Assembly (NCBI RefSeq): GCF_009848495.1
Contig: NZ_WWEP01000001.1
Span: 186,001-250,000, forward strand
Length of the DNA stretch: 64,000 nt
Direction of reading: 5' to 3'
Source of the DNA: Flavobacterium sp. MK4S-17
GTDB lineage: Bacteria; Bacteroidota; Bacteroidia; Flavobacteriales; Flavobacteriaceae
The translations under genes were made by a program, and so were the position numbers. Of this stretch, positions 35,122 to 42,967 are shown in pieces (the first letter of the stretch is position 1; each line of letters opens with the position of its first letter). Under the pieces are notes generated by a model. It was not told the DNA's origin and ran no database searches. It saw nothing but the letters and a program-made list of their open reading frames with translations.

Positions 35122-36216
35122 TTACACATTAAAACGGAAATGCATTACATCACCATCTTTTACAATGTATTCCTTGCCTTCTACCCTTAGCTTTCCGGCT
35201 TCTTTTACTTTTGCCTCGCTGCCATAATTTACATAATCATCATACGCTATAACTTCGGCACGTATAAATCCTTTTTCAAAATCGGTATGTATAACGCCCG
35301 CAGCCTGTGGTGCAGTATCGCCTATGTGTATAGTCCACGCACGCACTTCCTTAACACCGGCAGTAAAATAGGTTTGCAGGTTTAACAGTTTATAGGCAGA
35401 ACGTATCAGTGCGGAAGCACCCGGTTCTTTTAGGCCTAAATCTTCCAGGAACATCTGGCGCTCTTCATAGGTTTCCAACTCGGTAATATCAGCCTCTGTG
35501 CCTACTGCCAAAAATAAAACTTCGGCGTTTTCATCTTTTACCAGTTCGCGCACCTGCTCAACATATTTATTACCTGTTGCCGCGGCACCCTCATCTACAT
35601 TGCAAACATATAATACAGGTTTGGTTGTAATAAGCTGAAAGCTTTCCATCAGCTTTTCTTCATCGTCATTTTGCGGTATAACCGTCCTCGCCGATTTTGC
35701 CTGCAGCAATGCCTGTTGTATCCTTTCTAAAAGGCTTACCTCTGCCTGCGCATCTTTATTACCTGTTTTGGCAGCTTTTTTGGCTTTTTCAAGGCGCTTT
35801 TCAATCGTTTCAAGGTCTTTTAGCTGTAGCTCTATATCAATAGTTTCCTTATCCCTTATCGGGTTTACATTACCATCAACGTGTACTATATTATCATTAT
35901 CAAAACAGCGAAGCACGTGTATAATAGCATTACACTCCCTTATGTTGCCTAAAAACTGGTTGCCAAGCCCTTCGCCCTTACTGGCTCCTTTTACAAGTCC
36001 TGCAATATCCACAATTTCCACTGTGGCAGGAACAACACGCTCCGGCTTTACCAGTTCTTCCAGTTTTTCAAGCCTTGGGTCGGGCACATTCACCACGCCC
36101 ACATTTGGCTCTATAGTACAAAATGGGAAGTTGGCACTTTGCGCCTTGGCATTAGACAAACAATTGAAAAGGGTTGATTTACCAACATTTGGCAATCCTA
36201 CTATTCCTGCTTTCAT
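35122..36216 (-). CDS. ychF: YchF/Obg-family redox-regulated ATPase
   Basis: 364 residues, the standard length. The G1 motif MKAGIVGLPNVGKSTLFNCLS, the G2/G3 regions (NFPFCTIEPNVGVVNVPDPRL and IVDIAGLVKGASKGEGLGNQFLGNI), and LYVCNVDEG (non-canonical NxxE) identify YchF, which prefers ATP over GTP. A helical insert sits near residues 130-190 and a C-terminal TGS domain (AWTIHIGDTAPQAAGVIHTDFEKGFI) completes the architecture. It associates with ribosomes and oxidative stress responses. A promoter box lies 23 bases upstream. Confidence 0.96.
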   Translation of the reverse strand: MKAGIVGLPNVGKSTLFNCLSNAKAQSANFPFCTIEPNVGVVNVPDPRLEKLEELVKPERVVPATVEIVDIAGLVKGASKGEGLGNQFLGNIRECNAIIHVLRCFDNDNIVHVDGNVNPIRDKETIDIELQLKDLETIEKRLEKAKKAAKTGNKDAQAEVSLLERIQQALLQAKSARTVIPQNDDEEKLMESFQLITTKPVLYVCNVDEGAAATGNKYVEQVRELVKDENAEVLFLAVGTEADITELETYEERQMFLEDLGLKEPGASALIRSAYKLLNLQTYFTAGVKEVRAWTIHIGDTAPQAAGVIHTDFEKGFIRAEVIAYDDYVNYGSEAKVKEAGKLRVEGKEYIVKDGDVMHFRFNV

Positions 36217-36239
36217 CAGTAACTGTTATTTTAAGGGTG

Positions 36240-36247
36240 CAAATATA
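36240..36247 (-). promoter_or_regulatory. Promoter -7 box for ychF
   Basis: Minus-strand TATATTTG, 23 bases upstream of the ATG. Confidence 0.55.
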
Positions 36248-36338
36248 AGTTTTTGAATTTAAAAGCACCTTGCTTTTGTAAAACTGATTTTATAAATACT
36301 TTATGCTTTCTTTATCAGGGTTTTTAACATTGCAAAAA

Positions 36339-36346
36339 TAATTTTG
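36339..36346 (+). promoter_or_regulatory. Promoter -7 box for the 36375 gene
   Basis: TAATTTTG, 28 bases before the ATG. Confidence 0.5.
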
Positions 36347-36374
36347 TAAATAGTTAAACCTAAAAACAGAAATT

Positions 36375-36908
36375 ATGAAAAATATAGCATTAACACTAAT
36401 GCTGGCGTTAGGGCTGAGCCTGAATGCACAGGTAAATAAAAATGTAACGAAGGAAACAAAAACTACTACAGTTACAGTAAATAACGGGCAGGAAAAGAAA
36501 AAGCTGGTAAAACAGGAAAGTACTGATGCTGTTCAGGATATAGAGCTTAAAGATGCAGAAAGTAAAAAACTGAACAAGGATATAAAGGAAACTCCTGTGG
36601 CAGTAACAAAGTCAACTACTATTTCGGGTGATGGCATACCTACACAGCAATTAGGCTCTACCACATACTACACTATGGATGGGCAGGATTATGTTTTTAT
36701 AACCGATAGGATGGGTTACAGGATTGCTACTGAGAAAGATAAAAAGTATGGTGTTTTAAGAAAAACATCTAACGACAATTACATTTATAAAACCAAAGAC
36801 AAAACCTCTATAGGATATTTTAAGGATAACGGTGATTTTGTAGTTGAAACCTATAATGATAATACTGACGGGGTAACTGTTGAAACTTACTCCCTTAAAC
36901 AACAATAA
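36375..36908 (+). CDS. Secreted protein of unknown function
   Basis: 177 residues with a signal peptide (IALTLMLALGLSLNAQ). The mature part is rich in Lys/Thr/Asp, with a low-complexity N-terminal half (KNVTKETKTTTVTVNNGQ) and a later YTMDGQDYVFITDRMGYRI block. No catalytic motif. It is possibly a surface or periplasmic protein, and I recognise no named family. It has its own promoter box and ends at a strong convergent terminator. Confidence 0.8.
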   Translation: MKNIALTLMLALGLSLNAQVNKNVTKETKTTTVTVNNGQEKKKLVKQESTDAVQDIELKDAESKKLNKDIKETPVAVTKSTTISGDGIPTQQLGSTTYYTMDGQDYVFITDRMGYRIATEKDKKYGVLRKTSNDNYIYKTKDKTSIGYFKDNGDFVVETYNDNTDGVTVETYSLKQQ

Positions 36909-36930
36909 ATTTGTTAGATAAATTGCTATG

Positions 36931-36965
36931 AAAAAAGCCTGAAAATAATTTTCAGGCTTTTTTAT
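36931..36965. terminator. Bidirectional terminator
   Basis: AAAAAAGCCTGAAAA stem with its complement, loop TAA, then a T-rich tail, between convergent genes. Confidence 0.88.
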
Positions 36966-36980
36966 TTTTTTTATTTGATG

Positions 36981-37331
36981 TTACTCATTGTGCAGGAATG
37001 CCTGCCTGTTTAAAAGTGTTTCCTCACTTTCAACATGGTTATCATCCGGCACACAACAGTCCACCGGGCATACAGCAGCGCATTGCGGTTCTTCATGAAA
37101 ACCTTTACACTCGGTGCATTTGCCGGGTACTATATAATATATATCGTCTGATAACGGTGTGTGCGGCTCATCGGCATCAACTTCATCTCCCGAAGGAAGC
37201 ACTACCCTGCCCTTCAGTTTGGTACCGTCTTTATACCTCCAATCATCTGCACCCTCATATATGGCGGTATTAGGGCACTCGGGCTCACAAGCCCCGCAGT
37301 TTATACATTCGTCTGTTATAATGATAGCCAT
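36981..37331 (-). CDS. 4Fe-4S ferredoxin (two clusters)
   Basis: 116 residues from the ATG at 37331, chosen because it begins [19 protein letters not shown]. The longer frame starts 19 residues earlier without support. Two cluster motifs: [12 protein letters not shown] and a second set spread over [22 protein letters not shown], typical of the bacterial 4Fe-4S dicluster type with an insertion in the second motif. It is a low-potential electron carrier. It is divergent from the acyl-CoA reductase gene, with back-to-back promoter boxes. Confidence 0.92.
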   Translation of the reverse strand: MAIIITDECINCGACEPECPNTAIYEGADDWRYKDGTKLKGRVVLPSGDEVDADEPHTPLSDDIYYIVPGKCTECKGFHEEPQCAAVCPVDCCVPDDNHVESEETLLNRQAFLHNE

Positions 37332-37357
37332 AGCTGTATTTTTAATATTTAATACTG

Positions 37358-37365
37358 TAAATTTG
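37358..37365 (+). promoter_or_regulatory. Promoter -7 box for the acyl-CoA reductase
   Basis: TAAATTTG on the plus strand, 38 bases before the ATG at 37404. It sits almost touching the opposite-strand box. Confidence 0.5.
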
Positions 37366-37367
37366 TA

Positions 37368-37375
37368 CAAAATTA
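37368..37375 (-). promoter_or_regulatory. Promoter -7 box for the ferredoxin gene
   Basis: TAATTTTG on the minus strand, 36 bases upstream of the ferredoxin ATG. Confidence 0.5.
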
Positions 37376-37403
37376 CGCCCAAATCCATTCATACGCAAAC
37401 ATA

Positions 37404-38462
37404 ATGACGTTAACAGAAACAAAAAATGCTTTTGCAGAATTAGGTAAATTCCTTGGCCAGTTTCAGCCGGAAGCATCTATCAAAAATGAAGATGTACTTT
37501 ATAATGACCCGTTTTTTGACAGCTTCCAGAATCTGATAAATAATTCTCAGTCACACAACCGCTGGTTTACCGAGGAGCAGGTATATTTTGCAGTACAATC
37601 ATGGGCGGAAGCTTTAACTCCTGCAAACCTGGATAAATGGCTGGCTAATTATGCTATTGAATATACTACACCTAAAACTGTAGGGCTTGTACTGGCAGGA
37701 AACATACCATTAGTAGGATTTCATGATTTTTTATCGGTACTTATTACAGGGCATAATGCTTTAATTAAAACATCGTCTAACGACCAGTTAATATTACCTT
37801 TCCTTGCTAAATACCTGACTGCTGTTGCGCCGCAACTGGAAAACAGGATACAGTTTACCGAAGGGAAACTGGAAGGCTTTGATGCAGTAATAGCAACGGG
37901 AAGCAACAATACCTCGCGCTATTTTGAATATTATTTTAAAGATAAGCCAAGCATTATAAGAAAAAACCGTAATTCAACAGCCGTACTTAACGGCAGGGAA
38001 ACCAAAGAGGAATTGATAGCTTTAGGTGAGGATATATTCCGCTATTTTGGTTTGGGATGCCGTAATGTTTCAAAATTATTTGTGCCGAAGGACTATGATT
38101 TCAAACTGTTTTTTGAAGCAATGTATGAGTATGCCGATATTATACATTATGAGAAATATGCCAATAACTACGATTATAATAAAGCAGTTTTTCTTATGAG
38201 TAATTATAAAATACTCGATAACGGTTTCCTTACGCTTAAGGAAGATAAAGGGTACGCCTCCCCTATTTCAAGCCTTTTTTACGAGTATTATGAAAATATT
38301 GATGAGGTTTGGAAAAGGCTGGCGGAAGAACATGAGCAAATACAGTGCATTGTATGCAATGACACTGATAAAGGTAATGTGCGCTTCGGGCAAACCCAAA
38401 AACCTGCATTGTGGGATTATGCCGATAATGTGGATACAATTTCATTTTTATCAAAAATATGA
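37404..38462 (+). CDS. Acyl-CoA reductase-like (LuxC-type)
   Basis: 352 residues, aldehyde dehydrogenase-superfamily fold. Blocks seen: VGLVLAGNIPLVGFHDFLSVLITGHNALIKTSSND (near residue 92-126), VIATGSNNTSRYFEYYF, and LGLGCRNVSKLFVP-like text, with Cys in FGLGCRNVS probably the catalytic thiol near residue 219. It matches acyl-CoA reductase/LuxC proteins seen at this position (ferredoxin - this gene - serC) in Bacteroidota. The physiological substrate is unknown, since there is no luciferase here. Confidence 0.82.
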   Translation: MTLTETKNAFAELGKFLGQFQPEASIKNEDVLYNDPFFDSFQNLINNSQSHNRWFTEEQVYFAVQSWAEALTPANLDKWLANYAIEYTTPKTVGLVLAGNIPLVGFHDFLSVLITGHNALIKTSSNDQLILPFLAKYLTAVAPQLENRIQFTEGKLEGFDAVIATGSNNTSRYFEYYFKDKPSIIRKNRNSTAVLNGRETKEELIALGEDIFRYFGLGCRNVSKLFVPKDYDFKLFFEAMYEYADIIHYEKYANNYDYNKAVFLMSNYKILDNGFLTLKEDKGYASPISSLFYEYYENIDEVWKRLAEEHEQIQCIVCNDTDKGNVRFGQTQKPALWDYADNVDTISFLSKI

Positions 38463-38500
38463 TAAAATAATTGCAGATAATATTTAGTGTTTTTTAAGGC

Positions 38501-38508
38501 TATTTTTG
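38501..38508 (+). promoter_or_regulatory. Promoter -7 box for serC
   Basis: TATTTTTG, 28 bases before the ATG at 38537. A frame opening at a TTG at 38513 is downstream of this box and is rejected as the start. Confidence 0.5.
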
Positions 38509-38536
38509 AAATTTGCACTATCTATTTTACAACACA

Positions 38537-39610
38537 ATGAAAAAGCACAATTTCAGTGCAGGCCCATCAATCCTGCCACAGGAAGTATTTGAAAAAGCAT
38601 CACAGGCTGTTCTTGATTTTAATAATTCAGGATTGTCCATATTAGAAATTTCGCACCGCAGTAAGGATTTTGTTGCTGTTATGGAGGAAGCCCGCATACT
38701 TGCGCTTGAACTTTTAGGGTTACAAGGCAAAGGTTACCAGGCATTATTCCTTTCGGGTGGGGCAAGCCTTGAGTTTGTAAGGGTTCCTTATAATTTACTT
38801 ACGGAAAACGGTAAAGCGGCTTATCTTGACACCGGCACATGGGCTGCAGGAGCCATTAAGGAAGCAAAACGCTTTGGCGAAACCAATGTTATAGCTTCAT
38901 CTAAAGCTGATAATTATACCTATATACCAAAGGATTACAGCATTCCCGCAAATGCCGATTATTTTCACTGCACCAGCAACAACACTATTTTTGGTACGCA
39001 GATGCACTCTTTTCCTGAAACAGATGTGCCTGTTGTGTGCGACATGAGTTCTGATATATTTTCAAGGGAGCTTGATTTTTCAAAATTCAGCCTTATATAT
39101 GCGGGCGCACAAAAAAACATGGGGCCTGCGGGTACCACATTGGTAGTAGTAAAAGAAGACATACTGGGGAAAACAGGACGTGAAATTCCGGGCATACTGG
39201 ATTATGCCCAGCATATAGCAAAAGAAAGCATGTATAACACACCGCCTGTGTTTGCTGTATATACTTCCCTGCTTACATTGCAATGGCTTAAAAATAAAGG
39301 CGGCATAGCTGCAATGGAAAAGCTTAATGATAAAAAGGCAGCACTGCTTTATAATGAAATAGACCGAAACCCGTTGTTTACAGGTACAGCACATACGGAA
39401 GACCGCTCTAAAATGAATGTTACCTTCCTTTTAAAAGATGAAGCCCATACAGAGCAGTTTGACAGATTATGGAAAGAAGCAGGGATAAGCGGCTTAAACG
39501 GGCACCGTTCTGTTGGCGGGTACCGTGCTTCCATATATAATGCGATGCCGGTTGAAAGTGTTCAACTGCTCGTAGATATAATGCAGGAATTTGAGAAAAA
39601 AGTATTGTAA
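38537..39610 (+). CDS. serC: Phosphoserine aminotransferase
   Basis: 357 residues from the ATG at 38537. The PLP-dependent enzyme converts 3-phosphohydroxypyruvate to phosphoserine in serine biosynthesis (and acts in pyridoxal phosphate synthesis). Recognisable parts: KKHNFSAGPSILPQEVF at the N-terminus, LFLSGGASLEFVRVPYNLL near residue 70, and YAGAQKNMGPAGTTLVVV near residue 190 with the PLP Lys in AQKNMGP. The C-terminal GISGLNGHRSVGGYRASIYNAM is the family end block. The serA gene follows after 16 bases; no serB is in the window. Confidence 0.95.
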   Translation: MKKHNFSAGPSILPQEVFEKASQAVLDFNNSGLSILEISHRSKDFVAVMEEARILALELLGLQGKGYQALFLSGGASLEFVRVPYNLLTENGKAAYLDTGTWAAGAIKEAKRFGETNVIASSKADNYTYIPKDYSIPANADYFHCTSNNTIFGTQMHSFPETDVPVVCDMSSDIFSRELDFSKFSLIYAGAQKNMGPAGTTLVVVKEDILGKTGREIPGILDYAQHIAKESMYNTPPVFAVYTSLLTLQWLKNKGGIAAMEKLNDKKAALLYNEIDRNPLFTGTAHTEDRSKMNVTFLLKDEAHTEQFDRLWKEAGISGLNGHRSVGGYRASIYNAMPVESVQLLVDIMQEFEKKVL

Positions 39611-39626
39611 ACTATAATTTATTAAA

Positions 39627-40589
39627 ATGAAAGTATTAGCAAACGATGGTATTTCCCAAAGCGGAATTAAGGCACTGGAAAATGGTGGCTTTGAGGTAAT
39701 CACTACCAAAGTGGCTCAGGAGCAGGTTGAAAATTATATCAATAAAAATAATATAAGTGTGCTCCTTGTACGTAGTGCAACCAAAGTGCGCAAAGATATT
39801 ATAGACAATTGCCCGGGTTTAAAAATAATTGGACGTGGCGGTGTAGGTATGGATAATATAGATGTGGAATATGCACGTGAAAAAGGCATACATGTTATAA
39901 ACACGCCCGCCTCATCTTCAGATTCTGTTGCTGAGCTTGTTTTTGCCCACTTATTTACTGGGGCCCGATTCCTGCATGATGCCAACCGCAATATGCCCCT
40001 GGAAGGCGACAGTAAATTTGACAGCCTGAAAAAAGCATACGCCAACGGCATAGAACTTCGTGGAAAAACAATTGGTATTATAGGTTTTGGTAAGATAGGT
40101 AAATCTGTAGCCCGTATAGCACTTGGGCTTGGCATGCGTGTTATCGCCTCCGACAAATTTGTAGGCAATGCAGAAATAAGGGTTGATTTTTATAACGACC
40201 AGTTTATTAACGTAGAGATACAAACAGAGCCTATTGAAGATATATTTAAGCATGCAGATTTTATCACCCTTCATGTTCCTGCACAGGACGGCTATGTTAT
40301 AGGCAGGGAAGAACTCCAGGCAATGAAAGACGGTGTAGGCATTGTTAATGCTGCCCGAGGCGGTATTATAGATGAAGTTGCGCTTATTGAAGCGCTGGAC
40401 TCAGGAAAGGTAGCTTTTGCCGGGCTTGATGTTTTTGAAGAGGAACCAAAGCCTGCCATACAGGTTTTAATGCATCCTAAAATATCTTTAACCCCTCACA
40501 TAGGTGCTGCCACCCTTGAGGCACAGGACAGGATTGGGACAGAGCTTGCAGAACAGATAATCAGCATATTGAAAACAGAGAACGCATAG
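39627..40589 (+). CDS. serA: D-3-phosphoglycerate dehydrogenase
   Basis: 320 residues, the short form without an ACT or ASB regulatory domain. NAD-binding region: GKTIGIIGFGKIGKSVARIALGLGMRV near residue 142. Catalytic blocks include IGRGGVGMDNIDVEYA and the Arg/Glu/His set around NAARGGIIDEVALIEAL and LTPHIGAATLEAQ. It directly follows serC, so both serine-pathway genes are adjacent. The closest alternative is a broad 2-hydroxyacid dehydrogenase, but context supports SerA. Confidence 0.92.
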   Translation: MKVLANDGISQSGIKALENGGFEVITTKVAQEQVENYINKNNISVLLVRSATKVRKDIIDNCPGLKIIGRGGVGMDNIDVEYAREKGIHVINTPASSSDSVAELVFAHLFTGARFLHDANRNMPLEGDSKFDSLKKAYANGIELRGKTIGIIGFGKIGKSVARIALGLGMRVIASDKFVGNAEIRVDFYNDQFINVEIQTEPIEDIFKHADFITLHVPAQDGYVIGREELQAMKDGVGIVNAARGGIIDEVALIEALDSGKVAFAGLDVFEEEPKPAIQVLMHPKISLTPHIGAATLEAQDRIGTELAEQIISILKTENA

Positions 40590-40612
40590 TTTAATACACC
40601 GTTAAATACAAC

Positions 40613-40640
40613 AAAAAGCACCTGTAGGTGCTTTTTTATT
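40613..40640 (+). terminator. Terminator after serA
   Basis: Stem AAAAAGCACCT with AGGTGCTTTTT, 2-base loop, then T/A-rich sequence. Confidence 0.8.
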
Positions 40641-40667
40641 TTTAACTTAACAGCTAAAATTCATGCT

Positions 40668-41111
40668 ATGAAAAAATTTATATTGGCTATATGTATCTCA
40701 TTCCTTGTTGTACTTGCCTGCAACACCCAGAAACAACTACCGCAAAGCGGCAGTCAAACTTCTACTGACACTAACACCGTTGCTAATGATACAGTTCGCA
40801 TTGCCAACGATGAACTGGAATATGAAGTTATAATAATAGATCCCGGATTTACCGGATGGCTGGCCTCAAGGGCAAGGCCGAGGGGTTATTATTCCCAGGC
40901 CTATTTTGAAACTAAAAACCGTATATGGATAAACGAATGGAATTCACGTGTTATACAGCCCCAACGCTATGGTGACCTTTACCAGATGCGGATTGACTAT
41001 GACCCTTCTATTGATTATGGTTATGAGGTAAATTACCTTATTTATAATTATCTTGTATATTTTCAATTAACCAACAGGCAAAAGCTTGGCGGTGTTGTGC
41101 CACAAAATTAA
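40668..41111 (+). CDS. Small lipoprotein, probable DUF6146
   Basis: 147 residues with a lipobox signal (KKFILAICISFLVVLAC, Cys18). The mature part has a Ser/Thr-rich linker, then IIDPGFTGWLASRARPRGYYSQAYFETKNRIWINEWNSRV and a QRYGDLYQMRIDYDPSIDYGYEVNYLIYNYLVYFQL block that matches what I recall as DUF6146. Bacteroidota-specific, unknown function. The DUF6787 gene follows with its own promoter box. Confidence 0.82.
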   Translation: MKKFILAICISFLVVLACNTQKQLPQSGSQTSTDTNTVANDTVRIANDELEYEVIIIDPGFTGWLASRARPRGYYSQAYFETKNRIWINEWNSRVIQPQRYGDLYQMRIDYDPSIDYGYEVNYLIYNYLVYFQLTNRQKLGGVVPQN

Positions 41112-41116
41112 AGCAG

Positions 41117-41124
41117 TATATTTG
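41117..41124 (+). promoter_or_regulatory. Promoter -7 box for the 41141 gene
   Basis: TATATTTG, 16 bases before the ATG at 41141. Confidence 0.5.
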
Positions 41125-41140
41125 CGGTATTACTGTAGGC

Positions 41141-41446
41141 ATGGAAAAATTAAAGAAACGCTGGGGAATTACAAGCAACTTTCAACTTGTTGTTATATTT
41201 ATAGTTTTTGCCGTAACCGGTTCTACTTCAGCCTACCTTTCCAAGCCGGTACTTGCATGGATGGGCGTTACTAAAGAAACCCTGCCGCTTTGGGTTTATG
41301 CGCCATTATATATAATTTTGATATTCCCTATTTACCAGGTACTGCTTGTTTTTTTTGGCTTTATATCAGGGCAGTTTAAATTCTTCTGGGCATTTGAAAA
41401 GCGTATGCTTAAAATGGTAGGATTGGGCTTTCTTTTTAAATCATAA
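41141..41446 (+). CDS. Small membrane protein, probable DUF6787
   Basis: 101 residues, two membrane spans (FQLVVIFIVFAVTGSTSAYL and WVYAPLYIILIFPIYQVLLVFFGF). The end FWAFEKRMLKMVGLGF matches the Bacteroidota DUF6787 pattern as I recall it. Function unknown. The promoter box lies just 16 bases ahead of the ATG. Confidence 0.8.
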   Translation: MEKLKKRWGITSNFQLVVIFIVFAVTGSTSAYLSKPVLAWMGVTKETLPLWVYAPLYIILIFPIYQVLLVFFGFISGQFKFFWAFEKRMLKMVGLGFLFKS

Positions 41447-41488
41447 AAAAAAGAACTCCTGACACGTAGTCAAAAGTTCTTCTTCTTA
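41447..41488. terminator. Imperfect hairpin between convergent genes
   Basis: AAGAACT (41451-41457) pairs with AGTTCTT (41475-41481), with an inner TGAC/GTCA stem. A plausible terminator between the DUF6787 and msrA gene ends. Confidence 0.5.
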
Positions 41489-41501
41489 TCAATACTGGTT
41501 A

Positions 41502-42167
41502 TTACTGCTTTAGCTTAGACTTATAATTTTTTTTAAGTTTTTCAAGTTTCGGTGTTATTACTGCTGCACAATAAGGCTGGTTAGGGTTTTGCGCGTAATA
41601 GTCCTGATGATAATCTTCGGCAGGATAAAATGTTGAAGCCTTTGTTACTTTGGTAACTATTTTTCGTTCATAAATGTTCTGGTCAGTAAGTAATTTAATA
41701 AAATTCTCAGCCGCAGCTTTTTGGCCTTCAGTAGTATAAAAAATCTCACTCCTGTATTGTGTACCTACGTCTGCCCCCTGCCTGTTAAGCGTAGTAGGGT
41801 CATGTGTGGCAAAAAATATCTCCAGCAGGTCTTCATAGGCTACCTCCTCCGGGTTAAAGGTTATTTTAATGGCTTCGGCATGGCCTGTATAACCACTGCA
41901 AACTTCCTTATAAGTAGGGTTTTCGGTCTTCCCCCCTATATATCCTGAAACTACCTTTTCAACACCTTTAAGGTCAGTAAAAAAAGCTTCTGTACACCAA
42001 AAGCATCCGCCTGCAAAAATAGCGGTTTCTGTTTTTCTGTTATCCATAGTTGTTTGTCCTTCTTTATTTGCCTGTAAATTTTCACTTGCCGTTATACCCT
42101 GCCCTTTATTTTTAGACTGGCAGGAAACCGACACAATAGCAAGGGCAATTGTTATAAACTTTTTCAT
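41502..42167 (-). CDS. msrA: Methionine sulfoxide reductase A, lipoprotein
   Basis: 221 residues. The signal and lipobox (TIALAIVSVSC, Cys16) indicate an envelope-anchored enzyme. The catalytic motif is AGGCFWCTEAF with Cys55 and Cys58. Further conserved segments are GYIGGKTENPTYKEVCSGYTGHAEAI and the SRTGQG-like GTQYRSEIFY region. It repairs oxidised methionine (S-epimer) in exported proteins, using thiols. No MsrB domain is fused. Confidence 0.92.
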   Translation of the reverse strand: MKKFITIALAIVSVSCQSKNKGQGITASENLQANKEGQTTMDNRKTETAIFAGGCFWCTEAFFTDLKGVEKVVSGYIGGKTENPTYKEVCSGYTGHAEAIKITFNPEEVAYEDLLEIFFATHDPTTLNRQGADVGTQYRSEIFYTTEGQKAAAENFIKLLTDQNIYERKIVTKVTKASTFYPAEDYHQDYYAQNPNQPYCAAVITPKLEKLKKNYKSKLKQ

Positions 42168-42294
42168 ATAAATTTAAAATTAATCATCGTTACGCCAAAA
42201 AGGCAACAGTTAACTAAACTTTACAATATTTATATACGAAATATTGTGCCAAAAAACATTTACTATTTTTTAAATTGTTCGTTTCTTTGTAAAA

Positions 42295-42963
42295 ATGCAA
42301 TACATGATACAGGCAAAAAACATACATAAATATTATGATAAGCTCCACGTTTTAAAAGGGGTTGACCTGCATATAAAAAAAGGTGAAATAGTTTCTGTAG
42401 TGGGTGCATCGGGTGCCGGCAAAACAACGCTATTGCAGATATTGGGAACATTGGACAACCCTGCTGCTGAAAGCGGCACATCGCTTACAATAAACAATAC
42501 TGATATACTAAACCTGAAGGATAAGGCATTATCAGCCTTCCGTAACAAGGAACTGGGATTTATTTTTCAGTTTCACCAGTTACTGCCTGAATTTACAGCA
42601 CTTGAAAATGTATGCATACCAGCTTTTATTGCAGGCAAATCCAAACAGGAAACTGAAAAAGAAGCGGAAAGGCTATTGGATTACCTGGGTTTGGCACAAA
42701 GGGCAAGCCATAAACCGGGAGAGCTTTCCGGGGGCGAACAGCAGCGTGTAGCCGTAGCCAGGGCACTTATAAACAATCCTGCCGTAATATTTGCCGACGA
42801 ACCATCAGGCAACCTTGATACTGCTTCAGCCGAAAACCTGCACAAGCTGTTTTTCAGGCTAAGGGATGAAATGGGGCAGACTTTTGTAATTGTAACCCAT
42901 AATACAGAGCTTGCCGATATGGCCGACAGGAAACTGGTAATGAGTGACGGGCGCATAATGTAA
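42295..42963 (+). CDS. LolD-like ABC transporter ATPase
   Basis: 222 residues. Walker [18 protein letters not shown] (about residues 35-51), ABC signature [15 protein letters not shown] (about 142-156) and Walker [14 protein letters not shown] all present, with the MacB/LolD-type [15 protein letters not shown]. It exports lipoproteins or other substrates with a partner permease in MacB/LolCE style, yet no permease with FtsX fold follows: the next gene encodes an unrelated membrane protein. A second ATG (42304) is a possible start. Confidence 0.88.
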   Translation: MQYMIQAKNIHKYYDKLHVLKGVDLHIKKGEIVSVVGASGAGKTTLLQILGTLDNPAAESGTSLTINNTDILNLKDKALSAFRNKELGFIFQFHQLLPEFTALENVCIPAFIAGKSKQETEKEAERLLDYLGLAQRASHKPGELSGGEQQRVAVARALINNPAVIFADEPSGNLDTASAENLHKLFFRLRDEMGQTFVIVTHNTELADMADRKLVMSDGRIM

Positions 42964-42967
42964 AGCC

